NCBI GenBank assembly: GCA_963691705.1 | Contig: OY829546.1 | Location: 34,814,040 to 34,878,039 of the forward strand | Direction: 5' to 3' | DNA length: 64,000 nt | Source: Viola odorata | Lineage: Eukaryota > Streptophyta > Magnoliopsida > Malpighiales > Violaceae | Part shown: one piece after another, positions 54,565 through 64,000 of the stretch | How the letters are laid out: each line of letters begins with the position of its first letter | How positions within the stretch are numbered: the first letter of the stretch is position 1 | The notes under the pieces: model-generated | The model's input: only the letters and a program-made list of their open reading frames with translations | The model's database searches: none | Told to the model about the DNA's origin: nothing | Program-made: the position numbers and the translations under genes

Positions 54565-54948
54565 TCAGATATTGGACCCCGCATCATCTTCCCCTGGCAC
54601 AACGGGAACCTCCCTTAAAGCGTCAGCGACGGAGGTCAGTTCGGAAGAGCAAGCTCTCATGCCCTTTAGGCAGCAGGCCAGCAGATCTTTCCTCTGCTGC
54701 AGCATCGAGGCCACTACATCAAGGTGAGCACTGACAGTGGCCAGTTTCGCCAAACTCTCTAGGGGATTAAAATACTCCAGAGTTATTCCCAGCTGTCTAG
54801 ACAGAATAGGGGTTAGCACCCCCCGCAACTCCAGGACATCCACGGAGGTCTTGGTGATCATCCTCTCCAGGAAGCCGATATCACCCTCAGTAAGATTCTT
54901 CAGGGTCAGAGTTTTGGAGATCAGGAAATTGCGAGTCAGTTCATCCAT
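54565..54948 (-). CDS. Antisense unit D: 127-residue protein, unknown
   Basis: I chose the start at 54948 (MDELTRNFLISKTL) because a TATA box (tataaat on the minus strand, 55009-55015) lies about 61 bases upstream. The same frame extends further up but without support. The protein is mainly helical in appearance (LTEGDIGFLERMI, LGITLEYFNPLESLAKLATVSAHLDVV), with two adjacent Cys in LLACCLKGM, and ends DDAGSNI. There is no signal peptide, membrane segment or known domain. It is intact, with no stop or shift. Confidence 0.55.
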   Translation of the reverse strand: MDELTRNFLISKTLTLKNLTEGDIGFLERMITKTSVDVLELRGVLTPILSRQLGITLEYFNPLESLAKLATVSAHLDVVASMLQQRKDLLACCLKGMRACSSELTSVADALREVPVVPGEDDAGSNI

Positions 54949-55008
54949 GACGAAATATGAAAAGAAAGAACGAGAAAATACGAAGAAACTGGCGCAGAGG
55001 AACCTCTG

Positions 55009-55015
55009 ATTTATA
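55009..55015 (-). promoter_or_regulatory. TATA box of antisense unit D
   Basis: The minus strand reads ATCTATAAATCAG upstream of the ATG at 54948 and within 140 bases of the 3' LTR. Confidence 0.55.
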
Positions 55016-55142
55016 GATCCTGACAAAAAACCGTCAGGACCATCTTCTGAGGCAAAACCGTCCCGGTACTTAGAGGGACTCTCCGTAAGAGAAGGAACGT
55101 TAGCCCTTGGTAAACACTCGGGCTCATTTTCAGTTGGGCTTA

Positions 55143-55715
55143 TGATAACAATCCACCTAAAAGAAAGGGTATTCTCGTCCATCACCCGGTGGGAAGAGGC
55201 ATAGCTACTGTTTCACACCACCACGGTAGGGACAAGATTGCTACCTTCCCCAAAGGCTAACGCTACAGAGGCTAACGGGGCCCTACCGGCTCCTCTCACG
55301 GACCTCTTGCTTGGCTCAAGGAGTTATCTCACCCCCAGAGGAAACCACGCGTCAGGATTAACGCTCCGGCCACTATCCTACCGCGGCAATATCTACCTAA
55401 AACACCTACCGCCGAGGTAGCATATCACGATAAGGGCGAATCACAGACCCTAACGCGAGCGATAGCTCCGTACCCATTTACTCAAGCGGGAACGCCCCCT
55501 TTCTTCTATAAATACCTCCCCCACAAAGGAGGCAGGTAAGCGGACTTGACTGGCCAAAACTCTGCTAATTTCAGTACACATACTGACTTAAGCATCGGAG
55601 TATTTCCACCGGAGACCCCCTCTGGCGCATTGCAGGTACTGTGGACCGTCGCGTGCCCTGATCTGAGAGGAGCTGCTCCACCATACATCCTTCGGCAGAA
55701 GACAAATTATTATCA
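55143..55715 (+). mobile_element. Tat 3' LTR
   Basis: It has the same length as the 5' LTR. About 14 differences were counted by eye, 13 of them transitions. A TATA box is at 55507-55514. No clear polypurine tract precedes it (cagttgggctta). Confidence 0.95.
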
Positions 55716-56903
55716 TAAATCAAAGGCAAAGAGACAAAAAATTAACACACTTTTACCGGTAGGGTACATCTGCTACCTAGAGATCATTTATCTCTAAGAT
55801 TTCCATCCTCTATGTGGGTTTATGGTTCATAAAAAAAGCTAACTTTTTCTAAAGGCTCAAGCTAACAACCTTTACAACTAGTTTTACCCAAAGATCACTA
55901 GCAACCCAACCAAGATTCTAACTAAGGCTCAAGATTAAATCTTTCACAAGCTTTTTACACCAGACACAAGCTTAACGTATCCTAAATCTAATTCAAAGGC
56001 TAGATTCAATCTTATGTCTAGTTACAAGAAGGACACTACCTTTAACCTAAGAAGAATTATGGCTCTTCTTAAACCTTCACAAGTATTAAAGCTAGAATAA
56101 CACAAGTGGATTCCAAGGAATGTAAACAAGATATATCATAGTTTATAATCTACCAAATTCAAACTAAGCTTAAAAAAGAAAGCACTTACTCCATCAAGTG
56201 AAGCAAGACTCTTTGTAAAAAAGAAACCTTCGAAAACCATAGTTTTGCAAGAGTTTTGAAAAGATGAATAGAATTTTAGGGTTTATTTTCTTAAGTCTGC
56301 AAAGGGTTGGAAACTTGGTATTTATAGGCTAGAGGGTGTTAATGGTCATTTGACACAAGTAATGCTCAAATTGGATTCAAAATGAGGAATAAAACATATT
56401 TTAAAGCGTCAGGACGATGCACCGGTTGGGTCAGATCGATGCACCGGTCTAGCTAGATCGGTTCACTGCTCTAGGCACAAAATTGGTCATAACGACTAGT
56501 TTTAAGCTTCTAGCAGTGTACCGACTTGGACAGGACAGTGTATTGCCTTAAGTCAAAATTGGTTACCAAATTTCTAACAAGGGTGCGAGTTGCCTCCAAG
56601 TGCACCGTTCCCATAGACTGCTCGATTTAAGAAAATGCCCAAAAATATTTTCTATTTTCTTTTGAAAAACCAAAGAATGTACTCTCAAAAATATCAATTT
56701 GTGCTATCTTCTTTAGGCTAAAATACAACTTAAATTGGACTATAAATTGGAATATATTTATGTATAATAATTCCAAGGAATTAATCACTAGAATGATCCA
56801 TGAAATGGACTTCAAGACCTAAAAATACACTTATAAAAATTGTATTAATAATAACTTAATTTTTAATTATAAAAATAGGATTAGTGAACCTTATAGTTTC
56901 ACA
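55716..56903 (-). mobile_element. Copia 5' LTR, piece 3 (main part)
   Basis: It starts with the TAAAT duplication and continues the LTR of the copia at 28.3-30.3 kb. A TATA box on the minus strand (CCTATAAATACC) is at 56319-56326. Pieces 1-3 add to about 1.29 kb, the usual size for such LTRs. The outer terminus is my reading of TGTGAAACTATAAGG at 56903 and could be off by some tens of bases. Confidence 0.65.
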
Positions 56904-56984
56904 TAAGAGAACCATCAACTACCACTTCCCAATTCTGTGACCTTGTGATTTATTAGATCAGTTGCTGATTGCGTGTCAAGGGCA

Positions 56985-58440
56985 TCAAATTTAGTTGTAT
57001 AAAAAATACGAATTCAGGGGTAGGAATACAACTTATCACTCATCTACAAGGAACTTGTAGATCGTGGTAAGAGGATAGTCCATAGAGATCTTTCGGGAAA
57101 TTGTAGTTTTGGCTCGACTTCCTCGTCACTAGAGTTAAGTGGTTTTGTTCTGCAGTTAAGATAAACAACGCAATAAAAAGGAATAAGGGAAAAATAATTG
57201 AAAAAGGTAATATTAGGTAAGAGTGAATCTTAGCTAAGATTGGTGATTAATATTGGTTGTGAACTGATATAGGTAGAATTCCTAGTAAGGGCGAATTTGT
57301 GAGCGCAATCCTTACTATTCGATCATTGACCCTTAGATTTTCTCCTTCTCCCTTATAACACTGCTATAGATTGGGAGGTACTCCTTTCCAATCCTACTTT
57401 CCTCCTCTTGAAATCACTCGGCGGGAACTCCCTCTCCTAGTGATCCTAGCCAATGAACACCTTGCTGGTTAAAGGGTTTATCCAAATTGGTTGCTGGCTT
57501 GACTCGCATGCACTTTCTCAATGGTGATGGGAAAGACAAAATCTAGGCCAAGCTACTCCCCAGTTGGAGCCCTAGATTGTCAGTCTGGTCAGGCCTATAT
57601 CAACCCAAGTCCACTAGCCTCAGCGAAGCTAGCTGCCTACTTAACGCACTCTAGTTACGTCTCATCCCCTTCGTGGCTGGCTACAAATCCCTCATCAAGC
57701 CCAAGGTTGATCAAATCTTGACCTGGTTGGGAACCAGTTTGTTTATCTAGAACTTGGATCAATTACAAATGAGAGGATATTAAGAACAGATAGGTCTCAC
57801 GATTCACAAGTGCACTCACTCAACCCTTACCAAGAATCTAGGGTTTAGCTACTAGACATATTAATGAAGAAAACAAATGAATAATTGATTAACATGAATT
57901 AAATTAAATCCGCAAAATTCAAAGTGAATTATCACAGAGCAAGTGTTTACAACCAGAAGTTGGAAGGAGGAAGATCCCGTAATCGATAGCCTTCCCTAAC
58001 CTTTAATAAGTTAGAGTCCCCGCCTCTTACGTTTCTTTCCAAATTCCAAACTTCAAAAATTACAAGATAAAGATAAATCCTAAATTGTTCCAAATTCGAA
58101 AAATAAAATAAAAATATATTGTTTTTTGAAGATGCGGAATCGGATCAAAAATCTGAGAGTCCTCCTAGCAAACGCTTCTGCCAAAAAGATTGGCTCCAGC
58201 TATGGGCCTAATCCAAACGCATCTTCCTTGACTCCTAGCTCTGCACGTCTTTAGATCGGTAGTCTTAGCCAAGCCTACGCCCAAGATTTCTAGTTTGTGC
58301 TAAAAGTTGACGTTTCCTTCATTTCCTTTAGCACCCAAGATTTCTTATAAAAGAAGACAGATTGACGTGAATGGTACAGTTTTTGCCATAAACAAGGTAG
58401 TTTAAGATGGTAAAAACACATAAAATTAGACGTCAATAAA
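56985..58440 (-). mobile_element. Athila LTR, minus strand (limits approximate)
   Basis: It lies downstream of an Athila env-like ORF on the minus strand and shares a block with the Athila LTR at 7800-8100 (near 57.3-57.5 kb). The upper limit follows a cttgggggcaagca element (58462-58475), typical just before Athila 3' LTRs. The lower limit is by analogy. A PBS-like word with several mismatches (TGATGCCCTTGACACGCA) lies at about 56975-56995 but is too weak to call. Confidence 0.5.
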
Positions 58441-59651
58441 ACCTCACCACACTTAAACAATGCTTGCCCCCAAGTATACTGGACTCTAAACTAAGAAAAT
58501 AAAAAGAAAAAACACAGTGGAAAACCTCCTGGACAAAATACCCTTAGCTAGTTTGTTTATACCTTTGTACCTATGACAGTCAGCATACTTCTCAATGGAT
58601 CCCAACCCTTATGAACATGGCCTACTCAACACCCCAAACATCCGAATTCCACATAATCATAACCTCTTGGCATCCCACAACAGACCCAACAAGACAAGGC
58701 GACCACCGACTTTCTGTATTCTCCCCTTAATTCATACTGCAAATCTCATCATTAATTTGCCTTGCTGAAAATTTTCTATGCTAGTATTGAAAGTTTCTTG
58801 AATATTTCCACTTGGTGAGGCAAAAATATCAAGACAAAATATATTATTAATTTTTTTTTAAGAGCATGCAGTTTACTGGCCATAAAGGTAGTTCTCTGAA
58901 TTTTCAAACTTGATGGGGAAAGAATATCAGAGCAGATTCAGCACAGCACTAGGCAAAGATTTTATTCACCACTTAGCAGTTTTTTCTTAAGGGAATACTT
59001 TATATTTTTAGTGGAGGCTTGTTTATGTGTCAAGTCTGGTGCATAATGCTAGACCTCATAATCATGTACAAGATGGATGTTTAAAAGATACCAAGAGGTG
59101 TACCCTTACCGGTGTTGAATATGTTAACCCAATTAATTGCCTTGCTCATATGTTACAGGGTCACAAGGTGAAGAATGCTAAAGGTCAAGGTTAAGACATT
59201 AAGGGATAGGCTTCAAGCATAGTCCAAAATTTGCTGACACTCAAACAAAACACAAAACACATATAAAAAAATAACAAAAATCATGCATCAGACTCTAACT
59301 AGACAATCTAGGCCACCTAACTTAGCCTAGATTGCCAAAACTGAAAAAATTTCATACAATAGAAGAAAATCACACAAAAACACAAAAAAGAAATTATGTA
59401 CAGACAGACCACATAGAAAATACCCTGACCACACTTAGAAGATACATTGTCCTCAATGTGTAAATGAGAGCTAAAAAATAAAAATAAAAAGACACAACAA
59501 ATGCAAATAAAGAAAATAAATTGCGAGAAAAGAAAGATACGACCTGGGCTTTACTGGTTTGTTGGAGGTGGAGGTGGAGGTGGATTTGGATCAGGCACTG
59601 ACGGTGCAGAGCCATCTCCTTCTTTTGAGGACTCGGAAGACTTGCTGCTGC
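58441..59651 (-). other. Athila spacer between env-like ORF and 3' LTR
   Basis: It contains cacattgaggacaatgtatc on the minus strand (59440-59460), a conserved Athila word, and a polypurine-like cttgggggcaag. No coding domain is seen. Confidence 0.6.
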
Positions 59652-61667
59652 TCATGTGTGCATCAATTTTCGGCGGATGTCCGCAACAACCTTGTCCATG
59701 GCTTGGATGAATTTGAAGGAAACCTTAATGAGGTTTTGGATACGCTGGAATCTGCTCTCCTGCTGCTCTAGGAATTTGTTGAGTTGTTCCTGTTGGCCCT
59801 TCTCAATGCTCTGGAACAGAGCTTGCTGCTTGTCCACAACCTTCTTCATTTGCTCCTTAGCTTCCAGCTGGTAATTGTGAAACAAATGCTGGTTGTCTGT
59901 GAAGACTTGGAGCTGATCACGCTGCAGGTGTGGAAGTTCTTTCGCCCACTCTAGGAGTAATGGGTGGACTTATTCTGCATCCTCTGGTTCACTGGTCTTC
60001 GCATCTTGGCCAAGGTTAGGCCCCTTTTCTGTATTACTGGAATGGGGAACTACATCATCAAGCTGGATTGGTCGCAGCTTGAAATTACTGTTGATTTTCT
60101 TCCCATAAAGGTGATCTGTCACTGGCGTGAATCCTGTATTGAAACAAACAAGGCCTTCTTCCACATGGAAATGGCCCATCTGGTTAAAAGCCTTAAGATC
60201 CATAATCTTAATAGTACAGGATTCATGCATATTCAAAGAGGACAGATTAACACCCCTAGCAGACATAGTAATAGTAGAAATGAGAGTGCCTAAGATCAAT
60301 TTAGGTATGCTATCACATGCTTGGATTTGTCTGATGATCCAATAGCCTAGATTAACTCTCTTTTTATGTAACATGCACTAAAGAAGAAAAACTTCAAGCT
60401 TTGAGATGTTGCCAGAAATAGTTGTCTTACCAGAGAGGTTGATTGACAAGATCCTTTGGAGCATCCTCAAAGTAGGATCTCGGATCTGGTCAGCCTTAGC
60501 ATTTTTGTCAAACTTCCCCTTTGGATCACCAATTAGCTCCTTATTGGCTATTGTCTTATCCCAATCAGGGGGATAATCAGTCAGTGCATTTTTTTACTCA
60601 TCATAATCAAGTTCATTATCATTTACAAATCCAAGCAAAACATTAAAATCATTGACAGACAAGTGAGACCAAATATCAAGCAATCTGAAGTTTACAACAT
60701 CAGATGCAGCCAAATCAGGATTGGCTCTACCATTAGCATACATCTTATCCTGATCTAACTAGAAAAAGGCATGAAACTCTAGACATAATTCAGCATAAGT
60801 AGGCATATCAAGGCACAAAAGGAATTCCCACCCTAGATTGATTATGCATTGCCTAGTCCGATTACCCACACCCAATGCATCAAGAAATGAGAAATGAAGA
60901 ATGGCAAATTGAGTTATTTCACAAGCATGCTTTCTAAGTAAATGTGCCCTAAGATCATGTGTATCAGGTCTTAGGTAACAATTTAATGCTTGCAAAGGGG
61001 GTAGGGTTACCTTGGCAGTCTTGGCCAAGACTGCAGCTACCTCTGCCTCGCAGTCGCTCTCGATCTCATCCTTTTCCCTCTTCTTCTTTCCTTTGACAGT
61101 CGCTGAACGCGTCCTTTTGGCTGGCAACTCATCTTCATCAGTAACTTCCATCTTCCTCTTTCGTCCCTTCTTTTTCTCTTTTGTTAAACCCTGATCACAC
61201 AAGGGTTCAAAGTCAGCTCGCTTCCTCGCAACCTTCTTGCAAGCCACCTGTTTAGCTCTAGAAGCAGGTTGCACCTCTTCGTCTTTCTTCATGGTTTCTT
61301 CATCAGAGTCTATTTTCGAAACCACCTTAACCTCGGGGCTTCCCTCCTCGCTTACCCTAGATTGGGTTTTTGGCTCTTCTGGGAGGAGAATCTTCCTTCT
61401 GGTTAGGAGAGTGCCACTAGAAGACCTAAGGGTTTTCGCTGGAGGAGGAGTGGAAAATACTTGCTAATTTTTGGTTTGACTCGGAGATCTGGATGGGTCT
61501 TTGTCTATAGACATGAAGGTTCTGGCTAGCTTAAGCGCTAAGTCCAGATTCTTCGGGAGATCTTGATCTGTGGGAGAGGGAGATAGCGAAGAAGTAGGGG
61601 ATTCTTGCTTCTTCGGAGTAGGTTTTGGAGTGGCTGATTTCTTGGAGGATTTCTTCGATTTCACCAT
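59652..61667 (-). pseudogene. Athila env-like ORF (PF03078, ATHILA ORF-1 type)
   Basis: The start MVKSKKSSKKSATPKP at 61667 is followed by a single frame to 59652 interrupted only by stops (near 61464, 60759, 60595, 60380, 59970 and 59652). The N-terminal part is Lys/Ser-rich with a basic, nuclear-localisation-like KKKGRKRKMEV region. Then come the features of the ATHILA family: YLRPDTHDLRAHLLRK, PTYAELCLEFHAFF, PPDWD, DPKGKFDKNAKADQIRDPTLRMLQRILSINL and MLHKKRVNLGYWIIRQI. The end is a Gln-rich coiled coil (KKVVDKQQALFQSIEKGQQEQLNKFLEQQESR). Its function is unknown; the place suggests a former env. No membrane segment is visible. Confidence 0.8.
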
Positions 61668-62163
61668 GTTTTAAGGGGATTGAATCGTGGCGTGAAGATA
61701 GGGAAGTGGAGAGGTTTTAGATAAGATTATGGTTGAGACATTTTAGGGATTTGAGGGTTTAGTGGGAGATAAGGGGTTTATCTCATCATCATCTTTTTAA
61801 TTAATTAGAATATGAATTTTTTTAACTTTCAAATTCTAACCGTTATCCCTACTTTTTCTCCTCCTTGTGACACGTAAACTTCTTCTCTCTTTCTTCTATC
61901 TTCGCGCGTTCCTTAATTCTCGATTCTCAAAGAAGGTTTAGCCTAGGTCAAAAGGCTTAGCCAAACACCCTCACCACACTTCATCCCGCAAGCTCTTCAA
62001 AAACGTTCCTGGAAAAGGATGAGTTAGTGCCTCTGAAGAATTTGAACAGATAATTTATTCACAAAATAAAAACAAAATAAGAAAGAAAAGAAAACGAAAA
62101 GCATGGGTTGCCTCCCATGTAACGCCTTAGATATTGTCCTAGGCTTGACTTTGTTCTGATCAA
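61668..62163. other. Spacer between Athila pol and env-like ORF
   Basis: About 500 bases, with no gene seen. It includes tgggttgcctcccatgtaacg (62104), a word common in Athila spacers. Confidence 0.5.
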
Positions 62164-64000
62164 TCATTGAATCTCAGGTGGTTCCTCGACCACCTGGCTT
62201 TCCTCAAATGTTGGAAACCCTTCTAGGAATGGTTTGAGTCATTGTCCATTGACCTTGAACACAATTCTTGTTTTCTCATTCCTAATATCCACTACGCCAT
62301 GAGGGTAGATGTTAGTGATAATGTAGGGACCTTCCCATTTAGTCTTAAGCTTACCAGGAAAGAGCTTAAATTGAGAGTTGTACAGAAGGACCTTCCCTCC
62401 TGGCTGGAGATTTTTTTCAACAATCTTCCTGTCGTTGTATGCCTTCACCCTAATCTTAGCTAAGATTTAATTATCATATGCTTGGTTTCTTAGTTCCTCC
62501 ACCTCATGGATTTGAAGCTTACTTTCCTCACCTGCTTGGTCATACCTTAGGTTGCATTTCCGAATTGTCCAATAAGCCTTGTGTTGCATACCTATTGATA
62601 GATGGCATGTTTTTCCGTACACCAATTTGTACGGAGTCATTCCTATGGGAGTTTTGTAGGTGCTCCTGTACACCCACAACACATCGTCCAGCCTCTGGCT
62701 CCAATCTCGCCGATCTAAGCCAACTGTCTTAGCTAAGATCGATTTGACCTCTCTATTTGATACTTCTGCTTGGCCATTTGACTGAGGATGATATGCAGTG
62801 GAAACCTTATGCGTTATCCCATATTTCCTGAAAAGTGAAACAATAATCCTATTGCAAAAATGTGTCCCATGGTCAGTAATGATCCTCCTAGACACACTAA
62901 ATCTGTTCAAAATGTTAGATTTCAAAAACGAAATAACAGTTTTAGCACCATTGGTCCTAGTTACTTTTGCTTCTATCTATTTAGATACATAATCCACAGC
63001 AAGCAATATATATTGTTTCCCATTTGACATAGAAAACGGCCCCATAAAATCAATACCCCATAAGTCAAAAATCTCGCAATTCACTATAAAGTTCATGGGC
63101 ATTTGATTTTTAGAACTTATATTTCCTATCTTTTGGCATTCAGGGCATGTCTTACAGAATTTATAGCTATCATGGAATGAAGTAGGCCAATAAAATCCTG
63201 ATTCAAGGACTTTTAAGGTTGTCCTCCTAGCTCCAAAATGTCCGCCACATGGATAAGAATGACAAAATCTTAAGACAGACGGGACTTCACTTTGAGGTAT
63301 ACACCTCCTAATCAATTGATCAGATCCAATTTTCCAAAGATACGGGTCATCCTAGATGAAATACCTGCTATCATGCTTAATCTTTACCTTTTCTTGAGTC
63401 GTTAGGTCTCCAAAATGTTTACCTGTGACTAAGAAATTGATGAGATTAGCAAACCATGGTCTAATCTCCTGGATTGTATATAGGTTTTCATCTGGAAAGT
63501 CATCTCTGATTGGTTCCAAATCAGCTTTCACAAAGCATCTACTTAGGTGGTCCGCAACTAGGTTTTCCCTTCCTGCTTTGTCCTTGATCACCAAGTTGTA
63601 TTAGTGCCAAAGTAAAATCCAGCGGATCAGTCTTGGCTTAGACTCAGGTTTGGCCAAGAGATACCTCAAGGCCGCATGGTCAGAAAATACTATGACTTTT
63701 GTTCCCAACAAATATGATCTAAATTTATCTAGTGCGAAGATTATTACAAACATCTTCTCTATGGTGGTGTAGTTCTTTTGTGCCTCATCTAGCATCTTGG
63801 AGGCGTAGTAGATCATGTGTGGATCTCTTCCCTTTTTCTGCCCTAGAACTGTACCAACAGCTGAGTTACTAGCGTCACACATCAATTCGAATGGGAGGCT
63901 CCAATCTCGTGCTTGCATGATTGGAGCTATCGTGAACTTCTCCTTAATCTTGTCAAACGCTACTTGGCAAGCCTCATCAAATTTGAAATCCGCTTCTTTT
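62164..64000 (-). pseudogene. Athila pol (RT end, RNase H, integrase), open at right edge
   Basis: One frame from the window edge to 62164 has stops near 63598, 63352, 62977, 62467 and 62239 and no shift. In order: RNase H ([56 protein letters not shown] variant LVADHLSR), the integrase finger (HSYPCGGHFGARRT, CKTCPECQK), LWGIDFMGPFS, ITDHGTHFCN, HPQSNGQAEVSNREVK (Glu present), the SQRLDDVLWVYRSTYKTPIGMTPYKLVYGK block and the C-terminus (VLLYNSQFKLFPGKLKTKWEGPYII). Most stops fit one C-to-T or G-to-A step from Trp, Gln or Arg codons. Confidence 0.9.

Larger units (their letters stand above)
40314..55715 (+). mobile_element. Tat-clade gypsy element (15.4 kb) with antisense genes
   Basis: LTRs of 573 bp (40314-40886 and 55143-55715) are flanked by TAAAT (40309-40313, 55716-55720). 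By eye the LTRs differ at about 14 positions (about 2.4%), nearly all transitions, so it is the youngest element here. Sense gag-protease-RT-RNase H-second RNase H-integrase occupies 40972-46806. The 8.3 kb between pol and the 3' LTR holds two minisatellites and four antisense units. The second RNase H is the mark of Tat elements, and antisense ORFs after pol are known in some of them (for example Grande and Retand-type). Confidence 0.95.

Noticed and set aside
56975..56995. PBS-like word TGATGCCCTTGACACGCA next to the right-hand Athila LTR
   Set aside because: It has too many mismatches to the Athila site, and this LTR is placed as a 3' LTR.
59501..59874. Plus-strand Gly-rich and Cys-rich ORFs
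   Set aside because: They are the complement of the Gln-rich coiled coil of the Athila env-like ORF.
1..64000. CRISPR array, integron, prophage or bacterial operon
   Set aside because: No repeat-spacer pattern, att sites or bacterial genes occur. All recognised coding sequence is plant LTR retrotransposon.

Overview
The window is plant nuclear heterochromatin made almost wholly of LTR retrotransposons. I see no ordinary cellular gene, tRNA, rRNA or CRISPR array. Ogre/Tat-type elements with an extra ORF upstream of gag, Athila elements, a Tat element with a second (archaeal-type) RNase H, chromoviruses and a SIRE-like Ty1/copia element together point to an angiosperm, most likely a eudicot. 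The species cannot be read from the sequence.

Left block (1-19.4 kb): degenerate Ogre/Tat material. A minus-strand LTR (1-2790) abuts the 3' end and 3' LTR of a plus-strand Ogre (2791-6115). A minus-strand Athila fragment follows (LTR about 7494-8450, PBS, gag 6150-7440). Next comes a minus-strand Ogre: its extra ORF (8455-9353), PBS and 2.5-kb LTR (9897-12414). That LTR carries a polypurine tract on its other side and so also serves as 3' LTR of a second copy, whose broken pol lies at 17.2-18.9 kb and is fused to an LTR fragment at 18934.

Middle block (19.4-40.3 kb): a chromovirus LTR fragment, then a chromovirus at 20253-27911 with a perfect 5-bp target-site duplication whose two LTRs are in INVERTED orientation. 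Then the remains of a minus-strand SIRE-like copia (28.3-30.2 kb), whose LTR is split into three pieces by nested insertions. The first insertion is a minus-strand chromovirus (30313-40284, duplication GTGTG). Its 3' LTR holds a further non-autonomous element (30995-33665) with an uninterrupted 449-codon ORF.

Right block (40.3-64 kb): the second insertion into the copia LTR is a young 15.4-kb Tat element (40314-55715, duplication TAAAT; 573-bp LTRs with about 14 differences by eye). Its sense gag-pro-pol is one reading frame with four nonsense codons and no frameshift. Between pol and the 3' LTR it carries minisatellites and four antisense units. Two of these are spliced paralogues with a putative gypsy-type transposase (PF04195-like) domain, and one is an intact 696-codon gene. 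The copia LTR ends near 56.9 kb. A minus-strand Athila (LTR, env-like PF03078-type ORF, pol) runs off the right edge.

The layout is a nest: Tat and chromovirus inside a copia LTR, and a small derivative inside the chromovirus LTR. Most decay is by C-to-T or G-to-A changes, as expected for methylated, silenced repeats.
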